From UBA8949 sp942493365 (lineage in GTDB: Bacteria > Bacillota > Clostridia > Saccharofermentanales > UBA5734): DNA of 64,000 nt. Positions 26,075 to 35,688 of the stretch are shown here, in pieces (within the stretch, counting starts at the first letter, position 1; each line of letters begins with the position of its first letter). Made by a program: the position numbers and the translations under genes. The stretch is taken from assembly GCA_942493365.1 (NCBI GenBank), contig OW818697.1, forward strand, positions 1,550,001-1,614,000, given 5' to 3'. The notes below the pieces were generated by a model, which saw only the letters and a list, made by a program, of their open reading frames with translations, was not told where the DNA came from and searched no databases.

Positions 26075-26442
26075 AGGCGGCAACCACCGCTCGTGGCAGT
26101 CTGGCTGAAGCAGCCGTGGCCGATTACCTGCGTGGACGCGGTTACGAAATCTGTTCGACTAATTTTCGTGTGCCGCGGATCGGCGAACTGGACCTGGTGA
26201 TCCGCAAAGACGATCAACTGACCATGGTCGAAGTCAAAGCCCGCAGCAATTCCAGCGCTTTCGGCGGTTTGACGGATACCATCACACCGGCCAAGCTCAA
26301 GCGAATGCGCAAAGCTGCCTGGTGTTATCTCAAGGAAATGCAATTAATGAATAGTGACATATCATTTCTTGCAGCATTTGTCCGCCTGGATTCGGACGGA
26401 AATATTTTGGACATTGCGATATCGCCAATTGAATGGCAATGA
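26071..26442 (+). CDS. yraN: YraN-family (UPF0102) putative endonuclease
   Basis: Small nuclease-fold protein of uncertain role. 123 residues. The PD-(D/E)XK-like core is visible: NFRVPRIGELDLVIRKDDQLTMVEVKARS, with Glu/Asp in GELDLV and the EVK triad. ATG 26071 forms a 4-base overlap with rnhB. Same rbgA-rnhB-yraN order occurs in other Gram-positives. Confidence 0.9.
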   Translation: MKAATTARGSLAEAAVADYLRGRGYEICSTNFRVPRIGELDLVIRKDDQLTMVEVKARSNSSAFGGLTDTITPAKLKRMRKAAWCYLKEMQLMNSDISFLAAFVRLDSDGNILDIAISPIEWQ

Positions 26443-26539
26443 TTTGGCTCAAATACGCCAATTTGCAGGGTTGTTCAATTGAGTCGGCTAGATTATAATG
26501 ATTGAGAAATATTGGTCCATAATGCAAGGAGGAAAACAA

Positions 26540-27820
26540 ATGCCGTCATATTTAGAGCTCACACCTGAACAATCCGAGCAAGAATTGCAGGTTTTAACCC
26601 AACAATACCAGGAATTTTCCGATCAAAAATTAAAACTCAACTTGACCCGCGGCAAGCCCTGCACAGAGCAACTGGATTTGTCAGCCGGTCTGATGACCTG
26701 TCTCAGCGAAAACGACTTCAAAGCGACCGACGGCACCGACTGCCGTAATTACGGTGGGCTGGACGGGCTGCCCGAGGCCAAACAGCTTTTTGCCGATCTG
26801 CTCGGCACCACGCCGCAGCACATTTCGGTTCTGGGCAATTCCAGTTTGAACATCATGTACGATACGCTGGTGCGTGCCATGCTGTTCGCCTTACCCGGAG
26901 CGGAAAAACCTTGGTCGAAATTGGACAAACTGAAATTTATTTGCCCGGTGCCTGGCTATGACCGTCATTTCTTTGTCACCCAGGATCTCGGCTTTGAGAT
27001 GATTCCAGTGCCGATGACCGCTGAAGGTCCCGATATGGATCAGGTGGAGGCTTTGGCCGCCGCTGACCCCACCATCAAAGGCATGTGGATCGTGCCGGTC
27101 TACAGCAATCCCGAAGGCGTGACCTGCTCGGACAAGACCTGCCGTCGCCTGGCGGCCATGAAGACGGCGGCACCGGATTTCCGCATTTTCTGGGACAACG
27201 CCTACGTGGTGCACCATCTGGACATCAACGACGCCGAGTCGGTGCCGGATATGATCAGCCTGTGCGCTGAAGCCGGCCATCCCGACCGCGTTTTCGAATT
27301 TGCCTCGACTTCCAAAATCACCTGGGCCGGCGCCGGCGTGGGCTGTATCGCGGCCAGTTCGGCCAACCTGGCCTTTATCAACAAACACATGACCATCCAG
27401 ACCATCGGTCCAGACAAAGTCAATCAGCTGCGCCACTGCCGCTTCCTCAAAGACAAGGCCGGCGTAATGGCCATGATGGCCAAACATGCCGCCATTCTCA
27501 ACCCCAAATTCAAGCTGGTCGAGGAAATCCTCAGCGCCCAATTGTCTACAACCGGCATTTGCCAGTGGAAAAACCCCAAAGGCGGTTACTTTGTCAGCCT
27601 TTCGGTGCTGCCCGGTACTGCAGCTGAGGTGGTTCAAATGGCCAAGGCATGTGGTGTTGAGCTGACGCCAGCCGGCAATCCGTTCCCCTATGGTAAAGAC
27701 CCCGAGGATACCAACATTCGACTGGCGCCGTCATTCCCACCCCTGGCCGAATTGCGCACGGCTGTTGAGGTGTTGAGCATTTGCATCAAAATTGCCGCCC
27801 TGCGCAAACTAAGGAGATAA
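26540..27820 (+). CDS. Class I aminotransferase, aspartate aminotransferase (PF12897-type)
   Basis: PLP-dependent transaminase. 426 residues from ATG 26540 with AAGGAGG upstream. Substrate-arm and cofactor elements: NLTRGKPC at the N-terminus, NYGGLDGLPEAKQLFADLLG, YSNPEGVTC, FWDNAYVVHHL, and the Schiff-base Lys in ASTSKITWAGAG. This layout belongs to the aspartate-aminotransferase subgroup found in clostridia and actinobacteria that is distinct from AspC. Precise substrate is inferred; lies 2 bases ahead of purB, so both probably share a transcript, fitting an aspartate supply for purine synthesis. Confidence 0.82.
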   Translation: MPSYLELTPEQSEQELQVLTQQYQEFSDQKLKLNLTRGKPCTEQLDLSAGLMTCLSENDFKATDGTDCRNYGGLDGLPEAKQLFADLLGTTPQHISVLGNSSLNIMYDTLVRAMLFALPGAEKPWSKLDKLKFICPVPGYDRHFFVTQDLGFEMIPVPMTAEGPDMDQVEALAAADPTIKGMWIVPVYSNPEGVTCSDKTCRRLAAMKTAAPDFRIFWDNAYVVHHLDINDAESVPDMISLCAEAGHPDRVFEFASTSKITWAGAGVGCIAASSANLAFINKHMTIQTIGPDKVNQLRHCRFLKDKAGVMAMMAKHAAILNPKFKLVEEILSAQLSTTGICQWKNPKGGYFVSLSVLPGTAAEVVQMAKACGVELTPAGNPFPYGKDPEDTNIRLAPSFPPLAELRTAVEVLSICIKIAALRKLRR

Positions 27821-27822
27821 AC

Positions 27823-29256
27823 ATGAAAGAGTTCTACGAAAGTCCTCTGAACAGCCGCTATGCCAGTGAAGCCATGCAGCGTTTGTTTTCGCCGGATCGA
27901 AAGTTTCGAACTTGGCGGCAATTATGGATTGCGTTAGCCGAAACAGAAAGAGATCTTGGGCTGGATATTACAGAGCAGCAGATCGCAGAACTCAAGGCGC
28001 ATGCCGATGAAATCAACTACGAGGCTGCCGCCCGCGAAGAAGCACTGGTTCGTCACGATGTCATGGCCCATGTTCATGCTTACGGCGAACAATGCCCTGC
28101 GGCCAAAGGCATCATTCATCTGGGCGCGACCTCCTGTTACGTGGGCGACAACACCGATTTGATCCTGATGGCCGAAGCCCTGCGCTTGATTCGCGGGCAG
28201 TTGCTGGCGGTCATCAGCCAACTGGCCGTATTTGCCCAAAAATACAAAGACCTGCCTACGCTCGGCTTTACTCACTTTCAGCCCGCTCAACCGGTCACGG
28301 TGGGGAAGCGGGCCACCCTCTGGATTCAGGATCTGATGATGGATCTGTCCGATCTCGATCATGTCTTGGGCAGCATCGCTTTCCTCGGCAGCAAGGGGAC
28401 AACCGGCACGCAGGCCAGCTATCTCAACTTGTTTGACGGTGATCATGACAAGGTCAAAGAACTGGATCGCCGCATCGCGCAAAAAATGGGTTTTGCGCAA
28501 GTTTACCCGGTAGCCGGACAAACCTACTCGCGCAAAGTCGACAGCCGCGTGCTCAATGTGCTGGCCGGCATCGCCCAGAGCGCGCACAAATTCAGCAACG
28601 ACATTCGCCTGCTCCAACACCTCAAAGAAATCGAAGAGCCCTTCGAAAAGGGACAAATCGGCTCCTCGGCCATGGCTTACAAACGCAATCCAATGCGCAG
28701 CGAGCGCATTGCCTCACTGACCCGCTTCGTGCTGGCCGCCGCCGTCAATCCGGCTTACACGGCCGCGGAACAGTGGTTTGAGCGCACCCTCGACGACTCG
28801 GCCAACAAGCGCATCGCCGTACCCGAAGCTTTCCTGGCCACCGACGCTGTGCTGATGCTGTACAATAACATCAGCGCCGGGCTGGTGGTTTATCCCAAGG
28901 TCATCGAACGCCATCTGGCCGACGAACTGCCCTTTATGGCCACCGAGAACATTCTCATGGCCGCTGTCAAGCGCGGCGGCGACCGGCAGGATCTACACGA
29001 ACGCATCCGCGTCCACAGCATGGCCGCTGGCAATCGGGTCAAGCAGGATGGCGCGGCCAACGACCTGTTGGAACGCATTGCCGCTGATCCGGTTTTCGGT
29101 CTCGACCTCAAGCAGCTCGACCAGCTGTTGGACGCCAATCTCTACATTGGCCGCGCCCCTCAACAAGTCGATGAGTATTTGCGGGAAACGATCGCCCCTT
29201 TGTTGGCCAAGGAGCAACTGCCAACCGCTGGGGACTTGGGCCAATTGAAAGTTTAA
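27823..29256 (+). CDS. purB: Adenylosuccinate lyase
   Basis: Two steps in purine synthesis: SAICAR to AICAR plus fumarate and adenylosuccinate to AMP plus fumarate. 477 residues, the longer form shared with clostridia and eukaryotes. Signature GSSAMAYKRNPMRSERI with the flexible Ser loop; HLGATSCYVGDNTDL and TLGFTHFQPAQPVTVGKR with catalytic His. ATG 27823, AAGGAG site upstream. Downstream (29257-29355) there is only a 6-base stem (GTTACC 29320-29325 with GGTAAC 29337-29342) before the next gene. Confidence 0.95.
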   Translation: MKEFYESPLNSRYASEAMQRLFSPDRKFRTWRQLWIALAETERDLGLDITEQQIAELKAHADEINYEAAAREEALVRHDVMAHVHAYGEQCPAAKGIIHLGATSCYVGDNTDLILMAEALRLIRGQLLAVISQLAVFAQKYKDLPTLGFTHFQPAQPVTVGKRATLWIQDLMMDLSDLDHVLGSIAFLGSKGTTGTQASYLNLFDGDHDKVKELDRRIAQKMGFAQVYPVAGQTYSRKVDSRVLNVLAGIAQSAHKFSNDIRLLQHLKEIEEPFEKGQIGSSAMAYKRNPMRSERIASLTRFVLAAAVNPAYTAAEQWFERTLDDSANKRIAVPEAFLATDAVLMLYNNISAGLVVYPKVIERHLADELPFMATENILMAAVKRGGDRQDLHERIRVHSMAAGNRVKQDGAANDLLERIAADPVFGLDLKQLDQLLDANLYIGRAPQQVDEYLRETIAPLLAKEQLPTAGDLGQLKV

Positions 29257-29355
29257 CCCCTGCTTGTCAATCGGGAACATTATCTTGATAACTTCCGTCT
29301 AAAAATCAGAAACATCAAAGTTACCTTAAGATAGCCGGTAACGGAGGAGAAACTT

Positions 29356-31449
29356 ATGAAACGTCTGCTCATGATTTCCCTGATTGCAATTTTGCTCCTG
29401 TCGGCTTGCGGCGCTCCCGCTGTTCAGACATCCCCGTCCTTATATGGGCATGATCTTTTTGATCCCGACCAAGAAAGTGCCCTCAATTATGCCCGCGATT
29501 ATGATGATTTGCTGGCATTGTATGCTGATTCTCAGCAAAATTCCAGGATGATCAAGCGCGACCCGAATAAAATGGAAGATTTCGAAGGCATGTCGCCTTC
29601 GGGACCCACGGCAAATGGTGCCGATAACGGGGTTAATCAAAATTATTCGACAACCAATATTCAGGTTGAAGGGGTCGATGAAGCCGATATCATCAAGACC
29701 GACGGCGCTTATCTGTATGTTATTGCCAATAATCGCCTGTACATTGTTGACGCGCAGGTCCCTGCCGCCATGACGCTGCTCTCCACGCAGGTTTTCGGCA
29801 ACAGCAACGAGCAGCCGGTCACGATGTTTCTGGACGTCGAAAATCAGCGGCTGACCCTCATTTCGTCCGGCTGGTCGGAGCAGGCGATCAGCAAAGTTTC
29901 CTTTATGGCGATGCCTTCTGGCAAATCTTTTACATCCACCCGTGTCTACGATATTTCCGATAAATCAGACCCAGCCCTGGTTCGTCAATTCACGCAAACC
30001 GGTTATTTTCTTGATGCAAGAAAAATCGACAGCAACGTTTATGTGATAACCAATGAGTATAAATATCCGGTTTACAGTGTTGCCGCCGACGGTTCGATCA
30101 ACACAAAAGACCTGAAGCCCGAGGAAATTTTCCCGGCAACCAGTTCCGATTTTGGAACAATCAAGTCTTTTGATCTTGAAACCCTACCGGCTGATCAGAT
30201 TGCCATTCTGCCGCAAGGTGATGTCAACAATCAACTGGTCATTGCCGGCATCGACAGCCTGAATGACAATATTGATCCCAACGTGCTCGGCGTCCTGGGC
30301 ACGTCGGGAACCGTCTATTGTTCTCCGGAGTATCTGTATATCGCCTCGTATAACTACCCCTGGCTGATGATGGCTGTAGACGATGTGATGGCCAGCGCAG
30401 AACCAACCGATAATCAGGTCGTAACCACCGACATCTATCGTTTCAAACTGGATGACACCAAAATCAGCGAAGCTGGTCAAGGTTCGGTTCCGGGTTATAT
30501 TCTCAATCAGTTCAGCATGGATGAATATGACGGTTATTTCCGCATCGCGACGACGATCGGTGAATCATGGGCCGCCAGTGAGGCCGGCGTTTCAATGAAC
30601 AATGTCTACATTCTCAATCAGGAGCTGGAGATTGTCGGGCAGGTGACCGCTCTGGCTCCCGGCGAAACCATCAAATCCGTCCGCTTCATGGGCGATAAGG
30701 CTTATGTCGTGACCTTCAAAAATGTTGACCCGCTTTTTGTCGTTGATCTGACCGATCCTGCCGCGCCGGTCGTTTTGGGCCAACTGAAGATCCCAGGTTA
30801 CAGCACTTACTTGCATCCTTATGCCGATAACATGCTGCTTGGCTTCGGGTATGATGTGATGACGCAAGATGGTTCTGCCTTCAATGGGGGCATAAAAGTT
30901 TCTTTATTTGACATATCCGACTTCAGCAACCCGCAGGAGCTTTCATCCATTGTGCTGGGTGGACGCGGTTCGTATTCGGAACTCTTGTACAATCATAAGG
31001 CTCTGCTGTTTTCCCGGGAAAACAATTTGATCGCCTTCCCGGCGACACTCACCAAAGAAGTCAGCAGCATATACGAGTACAGTCGATTTGATTCTCAAGG
31101 CCTGGTCATTCTGTCAGTCAGCGCCAGCAACAAACTGGTCCTGCGCAAGCTGATTTCGCATATTGATTCAACGACGATTATTTCGGAAGGTGAATATTTT
31201 GGCCCAGATGTTATTTTCCGCGGTGCCTATATTGACAAGATCATTTTCACTTTTTCCAACAAACAGATTATGGCAACCAATAATATCAATTTTCTGTCGA
31301 TCGGTTCGGTCGAATTGCCAGGTTATGTTGACAACACCGTGGTCACACCTGAAATAGTGCCACCGGTTGATCCCACCGCCACCGGCGAGGGGAGCGTTGA
31401 CGGCAGCACAGGCGTCGCCACCGAAACAGTCATTCTTCCTGCTGCGTAA
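29356..31449 (+). CDS. Secreted beta-propeller lipoprotein
   Basis: Function unknown. 697 residues; an N-terminal lipoprotein signal (KRLLMISLIAILLLSACG, lipobox LSAC) implies membrane anchoring on the outer face. The block NIQVEGVDEADIIKTDGAYLYV is the hallmark of the C-terminal beta-propeller family (PF09826), followed by repeats such as NRLYIVDA, RVYDISDKSDP, LFVVDLTDPAAPVVLG and SLFDISDFSNPQEL. The tail is Thr/Ser/Gly-rich. A substrate- or partner-binding role outside the cell is inferred from the fold only. It ends 92 bases before the GntR gene and has no clear terminator. Confidence 0.85.
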   Translation: MKRLLMISLIAILLLSACGAPAVQTSPSLYGHDLFDPDQESALNYARDYDDLLALYADSQQNSRMIKRDPNKMEDFEGMSPSGPTANGADNGVNQNYSTTNIQVEGVDEADIIKTDGAYLYVIANNRLYIVDAQVPAAMTLLSTQVFGNSNEQPVTMFLDVENQRLTLISSGWSEQAISKVSFMAMPSGKSFTSTRVYDISDKSDPALVRQFTQTGYFLDARKIDSNVYVITNEYKYPVYSVAADGSINTKDLKPEEIFPATSSDFGTIKSFDLETLPADQIAILPQGDVNNQLVIAGIDSLNDNIDPNVLGVLGTSGTVYCSPEYLYIASYNYPWLMMAVDDVMASAEPTDNQVVTTDIYRFKLDDTKISEAGQGSVPGYILNQFSMDEYDGYFRIATTIGESWAASEAGVSMNNVYILNQELEIVGQVTALAPGETIKSVRFMGDKAYVVTFKNVDPLFVVDLTDPAAPVVLGQLKIPGYSTYLHPYADNMLLGFGYDVMTQDGSAFNGGIKVSLFDISDFSNPQELSSIVLGGRGSYSELLYNHKALLFSRENNLIAFPATLTKEVSSIYEYSRFDSQGLVILSVSASNKLVLRKLISHIDSTTIISEGEYFGPDVIFRGAYIDKIIFTFSNKQIMATNNINFLSIGSVELPGYVDNTVVTPEIVPPVDPTATGEGSVDGSTGVATETVILPAA

Positions 31450-31465
31450 TGTCGATCGATCAACT

Positions 31466-31494
31466 TTGAATTTGATTCTTCTTCATGCTATGAT
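31466..31494 (+). promoter_or_regulatory. Promoter of the gntR-desulfurase-thiI cluster
   Basis: TTGAAT (31466-31471), 17-base spacer, TATGAT (31489-31494). The first gene starts at 31542 behind CAGGAGG. Confidence 0.7.
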
Positions 31495-31541
31495 GTAATG
31501 ACAAGTTTTCATCTTAGCGATGATGCTCAGGAGGATCACAA

Positions 31542-32282
31542 ATGAAGTTGGATAAACGCAGCAATCAACCCCTGTATTCTCAGTTAAAGGATTTGTTGAA
31601 CGATCGCATCAAGAGCGGCACCTATCTGCCAGGCAGTCAGATTCCGTCCGAGCTGACCTTGTGTGAGGAACTGACCTTGAGCCGACCGACCGTTCGTCAG
31701 GCGATCGCCGAACTTGTGGCCGAAGGTACGCTGGCCATTGTCAAAGGCAAGGGCACCTTCGTGGCGGCCGAGCCGGACAGAATTGACATCAAAGGTTTTA
31801 ACGCCTTCGGGTTTTCCTTTTTATCCGCGCGCGAGCTTGATGGCTTTGGTGAACTGTCGATCTGCAAAATCGAAGCGTCGCCCGACATTGAGCGTATTTT
31901 CGGACCTGCGCAGAATATCGGCCATTCTGAATTTTGGTCCGTTCAATGGCAGCTTGAAGAAACCAGCAAAGTATTTGCCATCTGCGAATCGATTATCCCT
32001 GTTTTTATGTTTCCGGAATTATTCGAGGACCTCAAACAAAATCGCCGTATGATTGACATCACGGCCAACAAATACGCCTACCTGCCGCAAAAGGCCAATT
32101 GCCAGATTTTCGTTCGTCCGATTAAAATCGAAGAAGCCCGCCAGCTCGATGTCGCGCGCAACGCCACGGTGCTGGTTGCCACCAGTCGTCTGACGTCAAA
32201 AAGCGCCAACGTTTGTGAATATGTCACGGCTGTGCTGCGGGCGGACTTGGTCACTCTGGGCCTCGATGCCGGAAGGAGTTGA
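31542..32282 (+). CDS. GntR-family (HutC/UTRA) transcriptional regulator
   Basis: Ligand-responsive repressor or activator. 246 residues. N-terminal winged helix begins NQPLYSQLKDLLNDRIKSGTY, then LPGSQIPSELTL and LSRPTVRQAIAELVAEGTL, with the GKGTFV wing. The C-terminal half fits the UTRA ligand domain (EFWSVQWQLEETSKVFAICES). The effector cannot be read from the sequence. Its stop overlaps the next cysteine desulfurase gene by 4 bases, an unusual partnership suggesting control of its own operon. Confidence 0.88.
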   Translation: MKLDKRSNQPLYSQLKDLLNDRIKSGTYLPGSQIPSELTLCEELTLSRPTVRQAIAELVAEGTLAIVKGKGTFVAAEPDRIDIKGFNAFGFSFLSARELDGFGELSICKIEASPDIERIFGPAQNIGHSEFWSVQWQLEETSKVFAICESIIPVFMFPELFEDLKQNRRMIDITANKYAYLPQKANCQIFVRPIKIEEARQLDVARNATVLVATSRLTSKSANVCEYVTAVLRADLVTLGLDAGRS

Positions 32283-33430
32283 CCCCGGACTTGTCAATTT
32301 ATCTCGATCACAGTGCAACGACAAGGGTTTGGCCAGAAGTGATTGCCGAACTCGCGGCCAATTTGCGGGATTGCTACGCCAATCCGTCTTCAGTGCATCG
32401 CTTGGGGCAACAGGCAGAAAAACTGCTTGGCGACAGCAAGTGCCGGATTGCAGTCCAGTTGGGCTGCGATAAAAATGAACTAATCCTAACGTCGGGTGGG
32501 TCTGAGTCGATCAATCTGGCCATCAAAGGTTATCTGGCGGCTAATCCAAGGATGGGATCGCGGGTGATCAGCAGTCTTGGTGAACATGCGGCGACCCGCG
32601 AAACACTGAATTACTTGGTTAAACAGGGTTGTCAAGCCGAAGAGCTGACGTTGACGTCTGATGGCCGAGTTGACTTATCGGCTCTGGCCAAGTCACTGGA
32701 AAAACCGGCGGCGATGATCAGCCTGATCCATGTCAGCAACGAAACCGGCGCAGTCAATGACGTCGCGGAAATTGTCCGCCTGCGCAATCAACTACAGCCG
32801 GCTACAGTTATTCACCTCGATGCGGTACAGACCATCGGGCGTCAGGCGCTGCATTTTCAGCACATGGGGGCGGAAATGCTTTCGGGCGCCGGCCACAAAA
32901 TCGGCGCGCCCAAGGGCATCGGCTGGCTGCTGGTCAAACAGGGCCTTCGTCTGGCTCCACAAATTCACGGTGGTGGGCAGCAGCAGGGACTGCGCGCCGG
33001 CACGGAAAACCCGCCGCTGGCCGCAGCGCTGGCGACAGCGCTCGAGCTGTCCTGTCAGGATCGACAGGATCGTGAGCACACCGTCCGGGCCCTGAGGCAG
33101 CAACTCCTGGCTGATTTGACCGCGGCAGCAATCGATTTTACCGTCCTGTCACCAGCCGATGGCGTGCCGCAAATTCTGCTGATTGCATTTCACGGCCTTC
33201 GTGGCGAAACCCTGCTGCATGCCCTTGAGGCCAAATCGATCTTTATTTCGACTGGAGCAGCTTGTTCGTCGCGACAAAAGAAAAGCAATCCCTCGCTCAA
33301 AGCCATGCAGATACCCGATAAAATAGCTGACTGCGCTGTCAGGATCAGTCTGTCACACATCAATTCAGCCGACGAAATCCGACAAACCGCACAGGCCATC
33401 AGCGAAAGCTGCCGCTGGCTCATTCATTGA
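32279..33430 (+). CDS. Cysteine desulfurase (NifZ/IscS-like), partner of ThiI
   Basis: PLP enzyme moving sulfur from cysteine to a persulfide. 383 residues from TTG 32279 (GAAGGAG upstream). YLDHSATTRVWPEV at the N-terminus, PLP Lys in SGAGHKIGAPKGIG, and the mobile-loop Cys in STGAACSSRQKK. Located 33 bases before thiI, as NifZ is in Bacillus, so it is the likely sulfur donor for 4-thiouridine in tRNA. A second desulfurase at 38361 serves IscU/MnmA. Confidence 0.9.
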   Translation: MTPDLSIYLDHSATTRVWPEVIAELAANLRDCYANPSSVHRLGQQAEKLLGDSKCRIAVQLGCDKNELILTSGGSESINLAIKGYLAANPRMGSRVISSLGEHAATRETLNYLVKQGCQAEELTLTSDGRVDLSALAKSLEKPAAMISLIHVSNETGAVNDVAEIVRLRNQLQPATVIHLDAVQTIGRQALHFQHMGAEMLSGAGHKIGAPKGIGWLLVKQGLRLAPQIHGGGQQQGLRAGTENPPLAAALATALELSCQDRQDREHTVRALRQQLLADLTAAAIDFTVLSPADGVPQILLIAFHGLRGETLLHALEAKSIFISTGAACSSRQKKSNPSLKAMQIPDKIADCAVRISLSHINSADEIRQTAQAISESCRWLIH

Positions 33431-33463
33431 AATTTTCGGTCATTCGACCGTTTTGGAGGAAAA

Positions 33464-34645
33464 ATGACGCAACACCAGGAAATCATATTAGCCCGCATCG
33501 GTGAAATCACCTTGAAGGGCATGAATCGCGGTAAATTTGAGCAGCAGCTGATTGATAACCTCAGACGGCGCATTCGCGCGCTCGGCCGCTTCACCATCGA
33601 GCAGCGGCAGTCACGTTTGTGGATCGAACCGGTCGATCCCAACACCGACATCCGGCCGCTGCTGCCGCACATCACCAGCATTTTCGGCATCGTGTCGGCC
33701 AGCCCGGTCTGGCGCTTTGACGGTGACTTGCCCGAAATATTTGCTAAATCGATCGAATTTACCGGTCATCTCTTGACCGACGGACGCCCCAAGACCTTCA
33801 AGGTTGAAGCCCGGCGCGGCGACAAACGCTATCGCCTGACCTCGCCGCAAATCTGCGAGGCGGTCGGGGAGTGCCTGCTGAACGCCTACCCGGAACAGCT
33901 GTCCGTCGATGTGCACACGCCGGGTTTTACCATTTATGTCGAGATCCGTGAACACATTTACATTTACAGCGAAATCATCAAGGGCCACAAAGGGCTGCCG
34001 GTCGGCACCAGCGGCAAGGGTATGCTGCTCCTGTCCGGCGGCATAGACAGCCCGGTCGCCGGTTACATGATGGCCTCGCGCGGCATGGAGCTGGAGGCCA
34101 TTTATTTTCACGCCTTTCCCTTTACCAGCGATCAGGCCAAGCAAAAGGTGATCGAACTGGCGCGGCTGCTGACCCTCTTCACGGGGCGAATCAAGCTGCA
34201 CATCGTTGATTTCACCGAAATCCAGCTGACCTTGCGCGACAACTGCCCCGGTGACATGCTGACCATCGCCATGCGCCGTATGATGATGCGCATCGCCGGC
34301 GCACTGGCCGAAAAGCAGGGCTGCCGCGTGTTAATTACCGGCGAAAGCTTAGGCCAGGTCGCCAGCCAAACACTGGAAGCGCTGTGCACCACCGACGCCG
34401 TCTCACCGATGCCGGTTTTCCGACCACTGATTGGTACCGACAAGGATGACACCATCGTCATCGCCCGCCGCATCGGCACCTTTGACACGTCGATTTTGCC
34501 ATTCGAAGACTGCTGTACCGTCTTTGTCGCCAAACATCCCAAAACGCATCCCCGGTTGTCCGATGCCGAATCGATTGATGCTGGCATGGACATTGCGGCG
34601 ATGGTCGAAGCCGGCTTGAGCCGGATTGAGGAGGTCAACCTGTGA
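33464..34645 (+). CDS. thiI: tRNA 4-thiouridine synthetase ThiI
   Basis: Adenylates U8 of tRNA for sulfur insertion. 393 residues: N-terminal ferredoxin-like and THUMP domains (to ~165), then PP-loop ATPase with LLLSGGIDSPVAGYMMASRG. No C-terminal rhodanese domain, so it needs a separate sulfur donor, most likely the upstream desulfurase. ATG 33464 with TTTTGGAGG; a short hairpin CGGTC-attc-GACCG (33437-33450) precedes it and may temper transcription. Overlaps the next gene by 4 bases. Confidence 0.95.
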   Translation: MTQHQEIILARIGEITLKGMNRGKFEQQLIDNLRRRIRALGRFTIEQRQSRLWIEPVDPNTDIRPLLPHITSIFGIVSASPVWRFDGDLPEIFAKSIEFTGHLLTDGRPKTFKVEARRGDKRYRLTSPQICEAVGECLLNAYPEQLSVDVHTPGFTIYVEIREHIYIYSEIIKGHKGLPVGTSGKGMLLLSGGIDSPVAGYMMASRGMELEAIYFHAFPFTSDQAKQKVIELARLLTLFTGRIKLHIVDFTEIQLTLRDNCPGDMLTIAMRRMMMRIAGALAEKQGCRVLITGESLGQVASQTLEALCTTDAVSPMPVFRPLIGTDKDDTIVIARRIGTFDTSILPFEDCCTVFVAKHPKTHPRLSDAESIDAGMDIAAMVEAGLSRIEEVNL

Positions 34646-35622
34646 GAATCGGTAAACTGGACAACGAAGAACTGCGGCGGCTGGTGCTCGATCGCTTGCC
34701 GGCTCCTGATCAGTTTGTCACCAGCGGCCCCTCGATCGGGGTCGATTGTGCGACCATTCGCTTCGGCGACGGCCAGATCGTGCTTTCCACCGACCCGATC
34801 ACCGGCGCGGCGGCGGACATCGGTCGGCTGGCGGTTCATATTACCTGCAACGACATCGCCTCCTGCGGCATCCGGCCGACTGCGCTTCTAATGTCGCTGA
34901 TCGCGCCGCCGCAGGCCACGGCCGATGATGTGCGGGCGGTGATCGACCAAGCCGCGGAAGCCGCGCGTCAGCTCAACGTCAGCATTGTCGGCGGCCACAC
35001 CGAAATCAGCGACGCGGTCAACCGCTTTGTCATCAATTCAACCGCACTGGGCTTTACTTTGGGCAGCACCGTCATCCAGGCCAGCTGCGGCCGCTCGGGC
35101 GATACGCTGATCATGACCAAGACCGCCGGCCTCGAAGGCACGGCTATATTGGCGGCTGATCAAGCGGAAAAGCTGGCTGGCCCATTTAACGCCGCTGATC
35201 TGACCGCCGCCCGCGACCTGATCGAGCAGATCAGCGTGGTGGAGGAGGGGAGTGTTGGTGGCAGCTTGGGTGTGCACGCCATGCACGACGCCACCGAGGG
35301 CGGTATTCTCGGGGCCTGCTGGGAACTGGCCGAAGCCAGCCAGCTGGGCTGCATCGTCGAAGCCGATCGCATCCCGATTCATCCGCTGACCGCGAGAATT
35401 TGCCATCATCTCGGCATCAATCCGCTGCGCCTGATTGCCAGTGGCAGCATGATCATCGCCACCCCGGAGCCCGACGACCTGATCTGTGCCCTGGAAAAGA
35501 AGGGCATTCGCGGCACGGTTATCGGCAGACTGACGGAAAATCCATCACGTCTGTTGATTTCATCGGGTGAAACGCTGGATTTATGCGCGCCCGGACCGGA
35601 TGAACTTTACAAAATCTCCTGA
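34642..35622 (+). CDS. AIR synthase-related protein (PurM/HypE superfamily)
   Basis: ATP-binding protein of the PurM/SelD/HypE/ThiL fold; exact function unknown. 326 residues from GTG 34642. IGVDCATIRFGDGQIVLSTDPITGA is the N-terminal nucleotide/metal strand, then HITCNDIASCGIRPTALL, VGGHTEISDAVNR, and ATEGGILGACWELAEAS. It lacks the C-terminal PRIC-type motif of HypE and no hydrogenase genes are near. Coupling to thiI by a 4-base overlap suggests a role in the same sulfur/thiamine chemistry, but that is inference. Confidence 0.8.
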   Translation: MRIGKLDNEELRRLVLDRLPAPDQFVTSGPSIGVDCATIRFGDGQIVLSTDPITGAAADIGRLAVHITCNDIASCGIRPTALLMSLIAPPQATADDVRAVIDQAAEAARQLNVSIVGGHTEISDAVNRFVINSTALGFTLGSTVIQASCGRSGDTLIMTKTAGLEGTAILAADQAEKLAGPFNAADLTAARDLIEQISVVEEGSVGGSLGVHAMHDATEGGILGACWELAEASQLGCIVEADRIPIHPLTARICHHLGINPLRLIASGSMIIATPEPDDLICALEKKGIRGTVIGRLTENPSRLLISSGETLDLCAPGPDELYKIS

Positions 35623-35655
35623 ATCGTTAAAATAGATGAAAGAACTGACTATTGC

Positions 35656-35671
35656 GCAGGCTCAAGCCTGC
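35656..35671 (+). other. Hairpin against the glyA ribosome site
   Basis: GCAGGC-tcaa-GCCTGC, a perfect 6-bp stem ending one base before AAGGAGGAT (35672-35680). No T run, so it is not a terminator; it may affect ribosome access or mRNA stability. Confidence 0.4.
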
Positions 35672-35688
35672 AAGGAGGATCATTGTCC

